This document shows positions 35,657-44,141 of a stretch of DNA of 64,000 bases, piece by piece; positions within the stretch are counted from its first letter, which is position 1, and every line of letters starts with the position of its first letter. Made by a program: the position numbers and the translations under genes. Under the pieces are notes generated by a model. The model did not search any database and was not told the DNA's origin. It saw nothing but the letters and a program-made list of their open reading frames with translations. This DNA is from Deltaproteobacteria bacterium (lineage in GTDB: Bacteria; Myxococcota_A; Polyangia; DRWM01; JAAZOP01), in the NCBI GenBank assembly GCA_016218765.1, contig JACRCZ010000049.1:45121-109120 (forward strand), given 5' to 3'.

Positions 35657-35866
35657 ATGGACTTCGACCGAACGGACGACCTCCCGCTGGTTTCCTCGTT
35701 GCACGTGGCGCACGAGGCCGACGCCCGGGCCCGGCTCCGTCACGCGGCGATCCGCGACGTCGCGGACGGTCTGATCGGGCACGGCTTCGGCCCCGTCGCC
35801 GACCACGAGGAAGTGTTCGGGCAGGGCGCCGCCGGCTTCATCCCGCTGGTCACCGAACGCCGGTAG
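35657..35866 (+). CDS. small hypothetical protein, 69 aa
   Basis: A 69-residue acidic protein (MDFDRTDDLPLVSSLHVAHE...GFIPLVTERR). The ATG has AAGGGGG 7 nt upstream, a fair Shine-Dalgarno sequence, and composition is balanced unlike the neighbouring shadow frames. No signal, membrane segment or known family was recognised. It is followed by a convergent lipoprotein gene about 100 nt away. It may be real, or a fragment of a larger decayed gene, since it borders non-coding DNA on both sides. Confidence 0.5.
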   Translation: MDFDRTDDLPLVSSLHVAHEADARARLRHAAIRDVADGLIGHGFGPVADHEEVFGQGAAGFIPLVTERR

Positions 35867-35965
35867 CCGGGGCGGTGCCGCAGGATTCCGCGGTGGGTCG
35901 TCGAATCGAGCGCCGGGGTGGCTTCGCCGCAAGTTTCATCTGCTTGAGGGCCGCCCGATGCCGCG

Positions 35966-36430
35966 CTACGTGCCGCCGTCCGCTCCCGTCGCGTCCGGCA
36001 GGCAGCCGTAGACGTCGGCGACCAGTCGGCGCAACTCGGCATCGAGCCGGGGATCAATCGTTCCGCCGCGAAGATGGTAGCCGCTGGCTCCGATCTGCAG
36101 GCGGCCATCCGGGTGCAGCTGGATATTGAAGTACGACTCACGCCTCACGGCAGACCGCTGGGGCTGTCCAAGTGCCTCACGCAGCACCACGTCCTGGTCG
36201 ACGCGCGCGCGGATCCTGATGAACAGCCGCTGATCGTCGAACTCGACGACCTCGTAGCCCGACACCCGCAGGTACGAGAGCACCGCCTCGAACGCAGCTT
36301 CCGGCTCCGCCGTGGTGAGCCACTGCATCTGGTACACCGGCCATGGAGTCCGGCCGGCGCAACCGAGGAGGACACACCCTGCCAGCACGACCTGCATCGT
36401 CAACCACAAGCGCCGCATGAACCAGACCAT
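35966..36430 (-). CDS. small lipoprotein
   Basis: A 154-residue protein from the ATG at 36430; a second ATG at 36418 is also possible. The signal (RRLWLTMQVVLAGCVLLGC) ends in a lipobox. The mature part has a helix-strand pattern: AEPEAAFEAVLSYLRVSGYE, VVEFDDQRLFIRIRARVDQ, SYFNIQLHPDGRLQIGASGY and DPRLDAELRRLVADVYG. It resembles small outer-membrane-associated BON- or LptE-like folds only superficially, and I recognise no family. Start choice is uncertain because no ribosome binding site is visible. Confidence 0.72.
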   Translation of the reverse strand: MVWFMRRLWLTMQVVLAGCVLLGCAGRTPWPVYQMQWLTTAEPEAAFEAVLSYLRVSGYEVVEFDDQRLFIRIRARVDQDVVLREALGQPQRSAVRRESYFNIQLHPDGRLQIGASGYHLRGGTIDPRLDAELRRLVADVYGCLPDATGADGGT

Positions 36431-36505
36431 ACTCGGAACACGCGGCGCGCTGTCAAGCCGATCCTGCGGAACGCCGGGCGGTGGGAGCAGTATTGTCTGG
36501 GCGGC

Positions 36506-37006
36506 GTGGCGGCCCTGCGGGGGCTGTGGGCGCTGTCCGAGGACGAGGTCTGGGTGGTGGGCGCCGGCGGCACGGCGGGCCGCTGGAACGGGCGCGAGTG
36601 GACGCTGGTCGCGACCGGCACGCCGCGCGACCTGCTGGGGATCTGGGGTTCTCGATCCGACGACGTCTGGGTCGTAGGCGCCGCGGGAACGATCCTGCAC
36701 TGGGACGGCGCGTCGTGGACGCGGGTCGAGACGGGCTCGGAGATGTCGTTGGCGGGCATCTGGGGTACGGACGGCGGGACGTTGTGCGCGGCAGGCGGGG
36801 CGTCGACGGGATGGAGTCCGGCGCCGGGCGTGTTGCGCCGGGACGGCACGGCATGGCGCTTCGAGGAAGTAACGGACGCGTTCGAGTTCCGGGCGTTGTG
36901 GGGAACCGGCCCCGAGGACGTGTGGGGCGCCGGGACCGGCGAGGTCTGGGCCGCGGGTTCCTTCGGCGACTTTCGCAGCGGAGTGCTCCTGCGCATGCGT
37001 CGATGA
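36506..37006 (+). pseudogene. fragment of a Trp/Gly-repeat beta-propeller protein
   Basis: The frame carries at least four repeats of the myxobacterial propeller type (LRGLWALSEDEVWVVGAGG, LLGIWGSRSDDVWVVGAAG, LAGIWGTDGGTLCAAGG, FRALWGTGPEDVWGAG). Full-length members have a signal peptide and 8-10 such repeats. Here the frame has no signal and its only plausible in-frame start is a GTG at 36506; upstream the frame runs into the antisense of the lipoprotein gene. It is therefore probably the 3' remnant of a larger gene, truncated at its 5' end, although expression of a short form cannot be excluded. Confidence 0.6.
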
Positions 37007-37036
37007 GGGAGCGGCCGGGGACGCGACGTCGTGTGG

Positions 37037-37489
37037 CTACCGCGGCACGCCGGGCGGGGCCAGCCCTTCGGCGGCGGCCGCCGCCATGAGCCGCTGATCG
37101 AAGCCGAACAGTTCCAGGCCCGGAAGCAGGTCGGCGAGGGCGAGTGCGGCGCCCAGGTGCCAGAGATCCGCGCCGCGGAGCGGGTGGCGGAGCGCGAGGT
37201 CGCCCAGCCGGGCGACGTCCGGCTGGATGCGGGTCCAGCGCCACGGACCCCCCGCCAGCCGTGTGCGGGCGTCCCGGGCCTGGTCCGGCTGCAGGATCCG
37301 TTCCCGTGCGAGCCGGGCAATCACGGCGTGCACTTCCGCGGAGGCAAGGGACGAGACGAAGTGCGCGGCCTCCCGGGCCGCCGCCGCGCGCCGGGCCGCC
37401 GCCGAGTGCTCGTTCTCCACCAGCATCGACACGAGCGCCGAAGCGTCCCAATACAAGGCGCGCGTTCCTCGGCGAGAGCGCTCCTTCAT
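37037..37489 (-). CDS. vapC: PIN-domain toxin, VapC family
   Basis: A 150-residue PIN-fold ribonuclease. The acidic active-site residues are visible: Asp in LYWDASALV (about residue 15), Glu in SSLASAEVHAVIAR, Asp in GADLWHLGAALAL and Asp in LFGFDQRLMAAA. VapC toxins cut tRNA or rRNA when freed from their antitoxin. Its start overlaps the stop of the upstream antitoxin gene (ATGA), the usual antitoxin-first order. All four metal-binding acids are present, so it looks active. Confidence 0.92.
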   Translation of the reverse strand: MKERSRRGTRALYWDASALVSMLVENEHSAAARRAAAAREAAHFVSSLASAEVHAVIARLARERILQPDQARDARTRLAGGPWRWTRIQPDVARLGDLALRHPLRGADLWHLGAALALADLLPGLELFGFDQRLMAAAAAEGLAPPGVPR

Positions 37490-37773
37490 GAGTCGCGGTC
37501 CTCGGTCAGGTACCGGAGGGCCAGATCGCCTCGAGCGATGCGTAGCGGCCGAAGCAGACGGCCCGGTCGGGGCGCCGGTCCGATGAGCCCCGCCTGCTCG
37601 AGCTCGTCGAGCAATTCGGCCATGGGCCGCTCGCCGGTCCGCACCGGGACGATGCGTGCGACGCCGCGCCCGCGCAGCGTGAGCAGCACGGTCCGCCCGC
37701 GCCGCACGCCGTCCACGACTTCGCTCAGCCTCGCCTTGGCTTCCCGCAACCCGATGACCGTCTCGCGCTCCAT
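37486..37773 (-). CDS. vapB: Phd/YefM-type antitoxin paired with VapC
   Basis: A 95-residue protein. The N-terminal half (VIGLREAKARLSEVVDGVRRGRTVLLTLRGRGVARIVPV) is the Phd/YefM DNA-binding fold. The C-terminal half would wrap the toxin. It neutralises VapC and, with it, represses its own promoter. The promoter at 37780-37808 starts 6 nt before the ATG and carries the palindrome CTACAGTAG over the -10, a plausible operator. Confidence 0.9.
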   Translation of the reverse strand: MERETVIGLREAKARLSEVVDGVRRGRTVLLTLRGRGVARIVPVRTGERPMAELLDELEQAGLIGPAPRPGRLLRPLRIARGDLALRYLTEDRDS

Positions 37774-37777
37774 GTGA

Positions 37778-37808
37778 CTACAGTAGGTACAACCCGCGGC
37801 GGCGTCAA
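37778..37808 (-). promoter_or_regulatory. vapBC promoter with palindromic operator
   Basis: On the minus strand TTGACG, 17 nt, TACTGT form a good promoter whose -10 ends 6 nt before the ATG, so the message is probably leaderless. The perfect 9-bp palindrome CTACAGTAG (37778-37786) covers the -10. The -35 overlaps the ftsQ stop codon. Confidence 0.6.
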
Positions 37809-38740
37809 GGGCCGAGCCGGACTCCCACGCGGTTGGGGTGCCGGACCCCGGGGAGGAAGATCTCGGCGGGGGTCAGGGAGCGTTCGGCGAGTGCCGCGGA
37901 GGACTCGGCCAGGCGGCGGAGCTTCGAGCGGTAGGGGCCCGGGCCGAGGTGTACGACGAGGCCGTCGGCGGCGATGAGGTCGAAGCCGCCGCGGACCGAG
38001 CGGTGGACCTCGGAAAGGCTGCGCCGGCCCGGCAACCCCACCTCATCGACCAGCCGCAGCAGGTCGACGGCCGCCTCCAGCTCGCCCTGCAGCCCGACGG
38101 GGTCGGTGCGTTGCCGGTCGAGGTCGAAGCCCGTCAGGACCGGCAGGTCGGGGGTTTCCTCCGCGGTCGAGGTCGCGATCAGCGAGGCATCCTCGCCCAC
38201 CAAGTAGAGCGGCCCGCTGCCGGTGAGCACCGCGATCGGGCGGCGTTCCACGATGCGCACCTGCACCGTCGCCGGCATCTCCTTCTCGACGAAAGCGCGG
38301 ATGATCCACGGATCCGTGAGGAGCTGTTCCCGCGCCCGGCGGATGTCGACGTCGAAGATGCTCGCCCCGGCGGCCAACCCGGCGCGCGCGAGCACCTCTC
38401 CCTCCGTCAGGCGCTCGTGGCCGACGACCTCGATCCGCTCCACCCGGAAGCCGGACGAGCGATCGAGGTAGTTCGTGGCGCGGTCGGCGGCGAGGGCGAC
38501 GGCGCCGATGGCGCCCAGGCCGAGGATGGCGGGGAGCGAGACGGCGAGCGCGAAGCCCAGCGTACGGCGCCACGAGCGGCGGCGCGCCGCCTTCTCCTCG
38601 CCCGGGGCGGCCGCCTCGACCCGCTCGTTCACCCCGCGGGTCCGGCCGTGCCCCGAGGGGCGCGACTCGGCGGCCGCCGGACCCGAGCCGTGGGCTGCGG
38701 TCCGCGGCCGATCGCGGCTCGACGGGCGCCGTCCGGACAT
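37805..38740 (-). CDS. ftsQ: cell division protein FtsQ/DivIB
   Basis: A 311-residue bitopic membrane protein. A long basic cytosolic head (about 60 residues) precedes one membrane helix (about 62-84, ALAVSLPAILGLGAIGAVAL). The POTRA domain follows (FRVERIEVVGHERLTEGEVLARAG...SIFDVDIRRAREQLLTDPWI), then the FtsQ beta domain (ATVQVRIVERRPIAVL). FtsQ links early and late divisome proteins in the periplasm. The ATG overlaps the murC stop by one base (TGATG). It is the last gene of the cell-wall operon; ftsA and ftsZ, which often follow, are absent here. Confidence 0.9.
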   Translation of the reverse strand: MSGRRPSSRDRPRTAAHGSGPAAAESRPSGHGRTRGVNERVEAAAPGEEKAARRRSWRRTLGFALAVSLPAILGLGAIGAVALAADRATNYLDRSSGFRVERIEVVGHERLTEGEVLARAGLAAGASIFDVDIRRAREQLLTDPWIIRAFVEKEMPATVQVRIVERRPIAVLTGSGPLYLVGEDASLIATSTAEETPDLPVLTGFDLDRQRTDPVGLQGELEAAVDLLRLVDEVGLPGRRSLSEVHRSVRGGFDLIAADGLVVHLGPGPYRSKLRRLAESSAALAERSLTPAEIFLPGVRHPNRVGVRLGP

Positions 38741-40221
38741 CACGCCTTCCTCCGTCGTGCGGGCTTGCGGCGTTCGGCGCCGTCCGGCGCGCGGGTGGTC
38801 TCGGTGCTGAACGGGGTGCGGCGGTCGAGTCCGTGCTGCTTGCCGCGGAGCTGCAGCAGCTCGCGGCCGGCCCAGGAGACGTCGCCGGCGCCGAGGGTGA
38901 TGACCATGTCGCCGGGCCGCACGAACTCCTGGAGGTGGGCGACGACGGCGGTCAGGTCGGGGATGAACTGCGCGTCGCGGTGTCCGTGGAGCCGGATGGC
39001 GTTGGCCAGCTTCGCCGCGGCGATGCCCGGCAGGGGCTCCTCGCCCGCGGCGTAGATCTCGGTGACGATCAGGTGGTCGGCGCGGTTGAAGGCCCGGGTG
39101 AACTCGTCGGCCAGGCGGGCGACGCGGCTGTAGCGATGCGGCTGGAAGACGGCGACGATGCGGCCCGGCTGGCAGCCCCAGGCAGCCTCGAGCGTCGCGA
39201 CGATCTCGGCGGGGTGGTGGCCGTAGTCGTCGATCACGGTCACGCCGCCCGCGGAGCCGACGACGGTGAAGCGGCGCTGGATGCCCCCGAACGACGCCAG
39301 CGCCTCGCGCGCCTTGTCGGGCGCGATGCCGACCTCGTCGGCCACGGCGAGCGCCGCCAGGGCGTTGAGCACGTTGTGCATGCCCGGCATGCGGACGACG
39401 TACTCGCCGCGGTCTTCGCCGCGCACGACCAGGCGGAAGGCGGAGCCCCAGCCGTCGTTTTCGTGCCGCACGCCCAGCGCGCGGTAGTCGGCCTGGGACG
39501 CCAGGCCGTAGGTCACGAAGCGCTTGCCCAGCTCCGGCAGCAGGCCCTGCACGACGGGATGATCCAGGCACAGGACCGAGAGGCCGTAGAACGGCACGCC
39601 GTTGGCGAACTGCAGGAACGCGGCCCGCAGGTGCTCGAAGTCGCCGTAGTGGTCGAGGTGTTCGGGATCGATGTTGGTCACCACGGCGATGCGGGGCGAG
39701 AGTCGGAGGAACGAGCCGTCGCTCTCGTCGGACTCGACGACGATCCACTCGCCGCCGCCCAGGCGGGCGTTGGAGCCCAGCGTGTTGAGCTTGCCGCCGA
39801 TGACGACGGTGGGATCGAGGCCGGCGTGGGCGCAGATGGTCGCGATGAGCGAGGTGGTCGTGGTCTTGCCGTGGCTCCCGCCGACGGCAATCCCCTCGCG
39901 GAGCCGCATCAGCTCGGCCAGCATTTCCGCCCGCGGAATCACCGGGATGCCGCGCCGCTTCGCCTCCAGCACCTCCGGGTTGCCGGGGCGGACGGCCGAG
40001 GACACGACGACGACGTCGGCCTCCTCGCCCAGGTTGGCGGCCGCGTGGGGTCCGATGACGACGCGCGCGCCCTGTTTCTGGAGGCGCGCGGTGTTGTCGT
40101 TCTGCCGGAGGTCCGAGCCCGACACGCGGTAGCCGAGGTTCAGCAGGATCTCGGCGATGCCCGACATGCCGATGCCGCCGATGCCCACGAAGTGCAGGCG
40201 GTAGTGCTTGTGGCGCGTCAT
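38740..40221 (-). CDS. murC: UDP-N-acetylmuramate--L-alanine ligase
   Basis: A 493-residue cytosolic Mur ligase. The N-terminal UDP-binding [14 protein letters not shown], the ATP loop [38 protein letters not shown] and the C-terminal [16 protein letters not shown] and QPHRYSR motifs identify MurC. It adds L-Ala to UDP-MurNAc with ATP. ATG at 40221 is preferred to the one at 40254, which would overlap ftsW. The last 40 residues are a basic Arg/Ala tail beyond the family core. It follows ftsW after 4 nt; murG, usually between the two, is missing. Confidence 0.95.
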   Translation of the reverse strand: MTRHKHYRLHFVGIGGIGMSGIAEILLNLGYRVSGSDLRQNDNTARLQKQGARVVIGPHAAANLGEEADVVVVSSAVRPGNPEVLEAKRRGIPVIPRAEMLAELMRLREGIAVGGSHGKTTTTSLIATICAHAGLDPTVVIGGKLNTLGSNARLGGGEWIVVESDESDGSFLRLSPRIAVVTNIDPEHLDHYGDFEHLRAAFLQFANGVPFYGLSVLCLDHPVVQGLLPELGKRFVTYGLASQADYRALGVRHENDGWGSAFRLVVRGEDRGEYVVRMPGMHNVLNALAALAVADEVGIAPDKAREALASFGGIQRRFTVVGSAGGVTVIDDYGHHPAEIVATLEAAWGCQPGRIVAVFQPHRYSRVARLADEFTRAFNRADHLIVTEIYAAGEEPLPGIAAAKLANAIRLHGHRDAQFIPDLTAVVAHLQEFVRPGDMVITLGAGDVSWAGRELLQLRGKQHGLDRRTPFSTETTRAPDGAERRKPARRRKA

Positions 40222-40225
40222 CGCC

Positions 40226-41488
40226 TCACCGGCCCGGCCCCGTTGTCCTTCCATCCGTCCCTCCTCCCCCCGTCCCGGCCGCCGCGCCGGCCGGGTCCGC
40301 CGCGCTTCGACTGATGTTGAGCAGGATCCCGACGGCCGCCATCTGGACGAGCAGACTCGATCCGCCGTAGCTCACGAACGGCAGCGTCAGCCCCTTCGTC
40401 GGGAAGGCGCCCATCGCCACGCCGACGTTGATCAGCGCCTGCAGCCCGATCAACATCGTGATGCCGAACGCAAGGTAGCTGCCGAACGGGTCCCGGCAGC
40501 GCGTCGCCGTCCGGAAGCCCCGCGCCAGCAGCACGCCGACCGCCGCCAGGAGCACCAGGACGCCGATCAGGCCCAGCTCCTCGCCGACGATGGCGGAGAT
40601 GAAGTCGTTGTGCGCATCGGGCAGGAACAGCAGCTTCTGCTGCCCCTCGCCGATACCCTTGCCCAGCACCCCACCGGCGCCGAAGCTGATCTGCGACTGG
40701 GCGAGCTGGTAGCCCGCGCCGAAGCGCTCCTTCCACGGGTCGAGGAAGCTCAGGATCCGCTGCGTGCGGTACGCGGAGCCGGCGACGAGCTGCCAGACGA
40801 CGGGGACGGCCAGCATGACCGAGCCCAGGAGGTAGCTGATGCGCGCGCCGGCGACGAAGAGGATGCTGAACGTGAGGACGACGAGGATCATGGCCGAGCC
40901 GAAGTCCGGCTGCAGCAGGCAGAGGAAGGCGGCGCCGCCGGCGAGGAGGACGTGGGGCACGAAGCCGATGCTGAAGGACTTGACCAGCTCGCGCTTCTTG
41001 GCCACCGAGTAGCACAGCCAGATCACGACGGCGACCTTGGCGATCTCGGACGGCTCGATGTTGAACGGCCCGATCGGGATCCAGCGCGTCGCGCCGCGTA
41101 TCGTCTGGCCCGCGCCCCCCACGACGGCCGCCAGCGCCGCCAGCCCGACCAGCAGGATGGGATAGGCCAGCAGCCGGTAGAGCCGGTACGGCACGTACGA
41201 CACGGCGATCATCGCCGTGGTCCCGAGCACCGCGAAGATCACCTGGCGCGAAAGGAAGTACGTCCCCGAGTGGTACGTCCGCTCCGCCAGAACGTGGCTC
41301 GCGCTGTAGATCATCACCAGGCCGAAGGCGACGAGCGAGAGGACCGTCGCCGCGAGCACGTGATCGAAGGGAGCGGCGCCGGGCGCCGCGTTCTCGGTCC
41401 TCAGCTCTCGGTTCTCGGTTCCGGACAGGTCTGCGGCGCCGCGGGAACCGAGGAAGGGGAAGGGGGGACGACGGGACTCAACGCCCAT
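40226..41488 (-). CDS. ftsW: peptidoglycan glycosyltransferase FtsW (SEDS family)
   Basis: A 420-residue membrane protein with about ten helices. SEDS motifs include [54 protein letters not shown] and the [22 protein letters not shown] end. FtsW polymerises lipid II at the septum together with an FtsI-type transpeptidase. The N-terminal 40 residues contain [11 protein letters not shown], encoded by a short-period repeat and not expected in the family. Nevertheless the ATG at 41488 is the only standard start before the first helix. It overlaps murD by 11 nt. Confidence 0.94.
   Translation of the reverse strand: MGVESRRPPFPFLGSRGAADLSGTENRELRTENAAPGAAPFDHVLAATVLSLVAFGLVMIYSASHVLAERTYHSGTYFLSRQVIFAVLGTTAMIAVSYVPYRLYRLLAYPILLVGLAALAAVVGGAGQTIRGATRWIPIGPFNIEPSEIAKVAVVIWLCYSVAKKRELVKSFSIGFVPHVLLAGGAAFLCLLQPDFGSAMILVVLTFSILFVAGARISYLLGSVMLAVPVVWQLVAGSAYRTQRILSFLDPWKERFGAGYQLAQSQISFGAGGVLGKGIGEGQQKLLFLPDAHNDFISAIVGEELGLIGVLVLLAAVGVLLARGFRTATRCRDPFGSYLAFGITMLIGLQALINVGVAMGAFPTKGLTLPFVSYGGSSLLVQMAAVGILLNISRSAADPAGAAAGTGGGGTDGRTTGPGR
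41391..41424 (-). repeat. CCGAGAAC-type repeat inside ftsW
   Basis: On the minus strand GAACCGAGAACCGAGAGCTGAGGACCGAGAA gives the [10 protein letters not shown] stretch of the FtsW N-terminus. Confidence 0.65.
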
Positions 41489-42938
41489 CGCGACCTCCCG
41501 CCGGACCCTGTGCCGACTTGCCTGCCCCCTTCGCGGTCTTGGCGTCGCTGCCCCCCTTGGCGTCCTTTGCGCGAACTTCCCCTTCCCCCTCGCACGCCCT
41601 CCCCGCGGCCTTCGCCGCGGCGGCGAAGCGGTCGCCCCGCTCGCCGTAGTCGCGGAACATGTCCCAGCTCGAGCAGGCCGGCGCGAGCAGCACCGCCTCG
41701 CCGGGCTCGGCCGCGCGCGCGGCGAGGCGCACGGCGTCCTCCAGCGTCTCCGCCTCGTCGCACGGAACGAGATCGCCGAGCTGCGCCTTCATGTTCGCCC
41801 GCGCCTCGCCGATGAGCACGATGCGCTTGATGTGCGCGCGGATCGCGTCGCGCAGCGGGGCGTACGAGCCGCCCTTCTCGCGCCCGCCGGCGACCAGGAC
41901 GCCGCGGCGGTCGAGCCCCTCGATGGCCCGCAAGGCGGCGCCGACGTTGGTCGCTTTCGAGTCGTCGTAGAACGCGACGCCGCCGACCTCGGCCACGAGC
42001 TGCATGCGGTGGGGCAGGCCCGCGAAGGCGGCCAGGGCCTCCCGGATGGCCGCGGCCGGCAGACCGACGCAGCGCGCCGCGAGCATCGCGGCCAGCGCGT
42101 TGTCCTCGTTGTGCCCGCCGCGCAGGCGCAGCAGCGACCGCGGCACGCGGACCTTCTCCCCGTCCGGCCCCCGCGCGACCAAATCGCTCCCGTCCAGGAA
42201 GGCGTCTCCGCCGGGACCGAAGCGCAGCACCCGCCCCTTGCGGCGGTGCGCGAGGCCCTCGCAAACGGCGTCGCCCGCGGGGACGATCGCGAAGTCGCCC
42301 GCCGTCTGTCCGTCGAAGACCCGTCCCTTCAGCTCGGCGTACGCCTCGAAGGTGCCGTGGCGGTCGAGGTGATCGTCGGTCACGTTGAGCAGCACGGCCA
42401 CGCGCGGGCGCAGCGACGCGGTCCGCTCGAACTGGAAGCTCGACAGCTCCGCGACGACGAGCCCGTCCGGGGCGTTCGCGGGCGAGTCGACGGCGTCGCT
42501 GAGGGGGGTGCCCAGGTTGGCGCCGGCGAACGTCGGGCGTCCGGCGCGCCGGCCCATCTCGCCCAGGAGCGAGGTGACGGTCGACTTGCCGTTGGTGCCG
42601 GTGACGGCGACGATCGGCGCGCGGAGCCACCACAGCGCGACTTCGATCTCGGCCAGCACGCGTACGCCGGCGGCTTCGGCTGCCGCGACCTGCGGCAGGT
42701 CGGGGATGCCGGGCGAGATGACGAGGAACTCGGCGGCCGCCAGCTCCGCGACGGGATGGGGGCCGAGCACGACGCGGGCGCCGGCCCGCTCCAGCTCGGC
42801 GACGCCGGGCGGGAGCGCCTCGCGCGGCTTGACGTCCAGGACCGTCACGGCGGCGCCGCGCGCCAGGAGGAGCCGTGCGCACGCGATCCCGCTGCGCGCC
42901 AGCCCGAGTACCGCGAATCTCCTTCCGACGACCTCCAC
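41478..42938 (-). CDS. murD: UDP-N-acetylmuramoylalanine--D-glutamate ligase
   Basis: A 486-residue cytosolic Mur ligase. FAVLGLARSGIACARLL, VISPGIP, AVTGTNGKSTVTSLLGEMG, NVTDDHLDRHG, LPHRMQLVAEVGGVAFYDDSKATN and SSWDMFRDYGERGDRFAA identify MurD, which adds D-Glu to UDP-MurNAc-L-Ala. Normal MurD ends soon after the GDRF motif; here about 40 extra residues (EGEVRAKDAKGGSDAKTAKG and onward) are encoded by a CGCAAAG-type repeat. The tail is probably disordered. It overlaps ftsW by 11 nt and follows mraY across a palindromic repeat. Confidence 0.95.
   Translation of the reverse strand: MEVVGRRFAVLGLARSGIACARLLLARGAAVTVLDVKPREALPPGVAELERAGARVVLGPHPVAELAAAEFLVISPGIPDLPQVAAAEAAGVRVLAEIEVALWWLRAPIVAVTGTNGKSTVTSLLGEMGRRAGRPTFAGANLGTPLSDAVDSPANAPDGLVVAELSSFQFERTASLRPRVAVLLNVTDDHLDRHGTFEAYAELKGRVFDGQTAGDFAIVPAGDAVCEGLAHRRKGRVLRFGPGGDAFLDGSDLVARGPDGEKVRVPRSLLRLRGGHNEDNALAAMLAARCVGLPAAAIREALAAFAGLPHRMQLVAEVGGVAFYDDSKATNVGAALRAIEGLDRRGVLVAGGREKGGSYAPLRDAIRAHIKRIVLIGEARANMKAQLGDLVPCDEAETLEDAVRLAARAAEPGEAVLLAPACSSWDMFRDYGERGDRFAAAAKAAGRACEGEGEVRAKDAKGGSDAKTAKGAGKSAQGPAGGRDGR
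41521..41577 (-). repeat. CGCAAAG-type repeat forming the murD 3' end
   Basis: CGCAAAGGACGCCAAGG, GACGCCAAGACCGCGAAGG on the minus strand, repeating at 9-18 nt. Same family as 4541-4582. Confidence 0.6.
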
Positions 42939-42954
42939 GCGCTCACCTCAGCCT

Positions 42955-42987
42955 TCGGTTCCGAACCGCAGGCCATAGCCCGCGGTC
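42955..42987. repeat. palindromic repeat element, copy 2
   Basis: GGTTCCGAACCGCAGGCCATAGCCCGCGG, between murD and mraY. It shares TTCCGAACCG and GCCCGCGG with the copies at 34274 and 44840. Confidence 0.55.
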
Positions 42988-42995
42988 CCATCCAC

Positions 42996-44141
42996 CTACC
43001 TCAACTTGTACGAGCCGATGCCGATCAGCGCCAGCATGATGGCGATGATCCAGAAGCGGACGATGATCTTCGGCTCCGCCCAGCCCTTCAGCTCGAAATG
43101 GTGGTGGATCGGCGCCATCTGGAACACGCGCTTCCCGGTCAGCTTGAAGGAGACGACCTGCGTGATGACCGAGAGCGTCTCCATGAAGAACACGCCGCAG
43201 ATGATCACCGACAGGAATTCGTTCTTGGTCATCACGGCGAGCACGCCGAGCGCGGCGCCCAGCGAGAGCGAACCCACGTCGCCCATGAAGACCTGCGCGG
43301 GGAACGTGTTGTACCAGAGGAACCCGACCCCGGAGCCGACGAGCGCGGCGCAGAAGATGGCCAGGTCGCCCGCCGCCTCGATCTTCGGGATGTCCAGGTA
43401 CGCCTGGACGGAGAGGATCTTGTCGCCCAGTGCGAACCGGAGCGTGGTGCCGGCGAGGTAGGTCATGAGCAGATAGGTCGAGCCGGCGATCATCGTCGGC
43501 CCGATCGCCAGACCGTCCAGGCCGTCGGTCAGGTTGACGGCGTTGGACGTGCCGACGATGACGAACGCGGCGAAGGCGACGTAGAGCCACCACGGGATCA
43601 CCAGGCCGAAGGCCGACCACTTGGCGAAGGGGAAGGCGACGACGTCGCGCGTCGCCAGCCAGTCGGGGTGGAAGCCGTTCCAGGTGAAGAGGAACGTCGC
43701 GCCGCCGGTCGCTACGACGACCTGCAGCCCGAACTTGAACCAGCCCTTGAGGCCGCGGGAGCTCTTGCGCACGAGCTTCAAGGCATCGTCGATGAAGCCG
43801 ATGGCGCCGAAGCCGGTGGTGACGCCCAGGATGACCCAGACGAACGCGTTGGAGAGGTCCGCCCAGAGGAACGTCGGGATGACCATCCCGATGAGCAGGA
43901 GCGAGCCGCCCATCGTGGGCGTCCCGGCCTTCGAGAAGTGGGACTTCGGGCCGTCGTCCCGGATGACCTGCCCGATCTGCCGTTTCTGCAGGCGCGCGAT
44001 GAACCACGGATAGAGGGCGAAGGAGAGGAACATCGAGGTGAGCAGCGCGGCGATGATGCGGAACGGCAGGTAACGCAGGACGTTGAGCCACGACAGCCAC
44101 GTCGCCTCGTGCCGCAGCGGGAACAGCAGCTCATACAGCAT
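42996..44141 (-). CDS. mraY: phospho-N-acetylmuramoyl-pentapeptide-transferase
   Basis: A 381-residue membrane protein with ten helices. Family markers are RDDGPKSHFSKAGTPTMGG, GFIDDALKLVRKSSRGLKG, NAVNLTDGLDGLAIGP, FMGDVGSLSLGAALGVLA and MAPIHHHFELKGWAEPKII, with the catalytic Asp residues in DD, DGLDG and MGDVGS intact. It transfers phospho-MurNAc-pentapeptide to undecaprenyl phosphate to give lipid I. Its start overlaps murF by 11 nt, so it is co-translated with it. Confidence 0.97.
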   Translation of the reverse strand: MLYELLFPLRHEATWLSWLNVLRYLPFRIIAALLTSMFLSFALYPWFIARLQKRQIGQVIRDDGPKSHFSKAGTPTMGGSLLLIGMVIPTFLWADLSNAFVWVILGVTTGFGAIGFIDDALKLVRKSSRGLKGWFKFGLQVVVATGGATFLFTWNGFHPDWLATRDVVAFPFAKWSAFGLVIPWWLYVAFAAFVIVGTSNAVNLTDGLDGLAIGPTMIAGSTYLLMTYLAGTTLRFALGDKILSVQAYLDIPKIEAAGDLAIFCAALVGSGVGFLWYNTFPAQVFMGDVGSLSLGAALGVLAVMTKNEFLSVIICGVFFMETLSVITQVVSFKLTGKRVFQMAPIHHHFELKGWAEPKIIVRFWIIAIMLALIGIGSYKLR

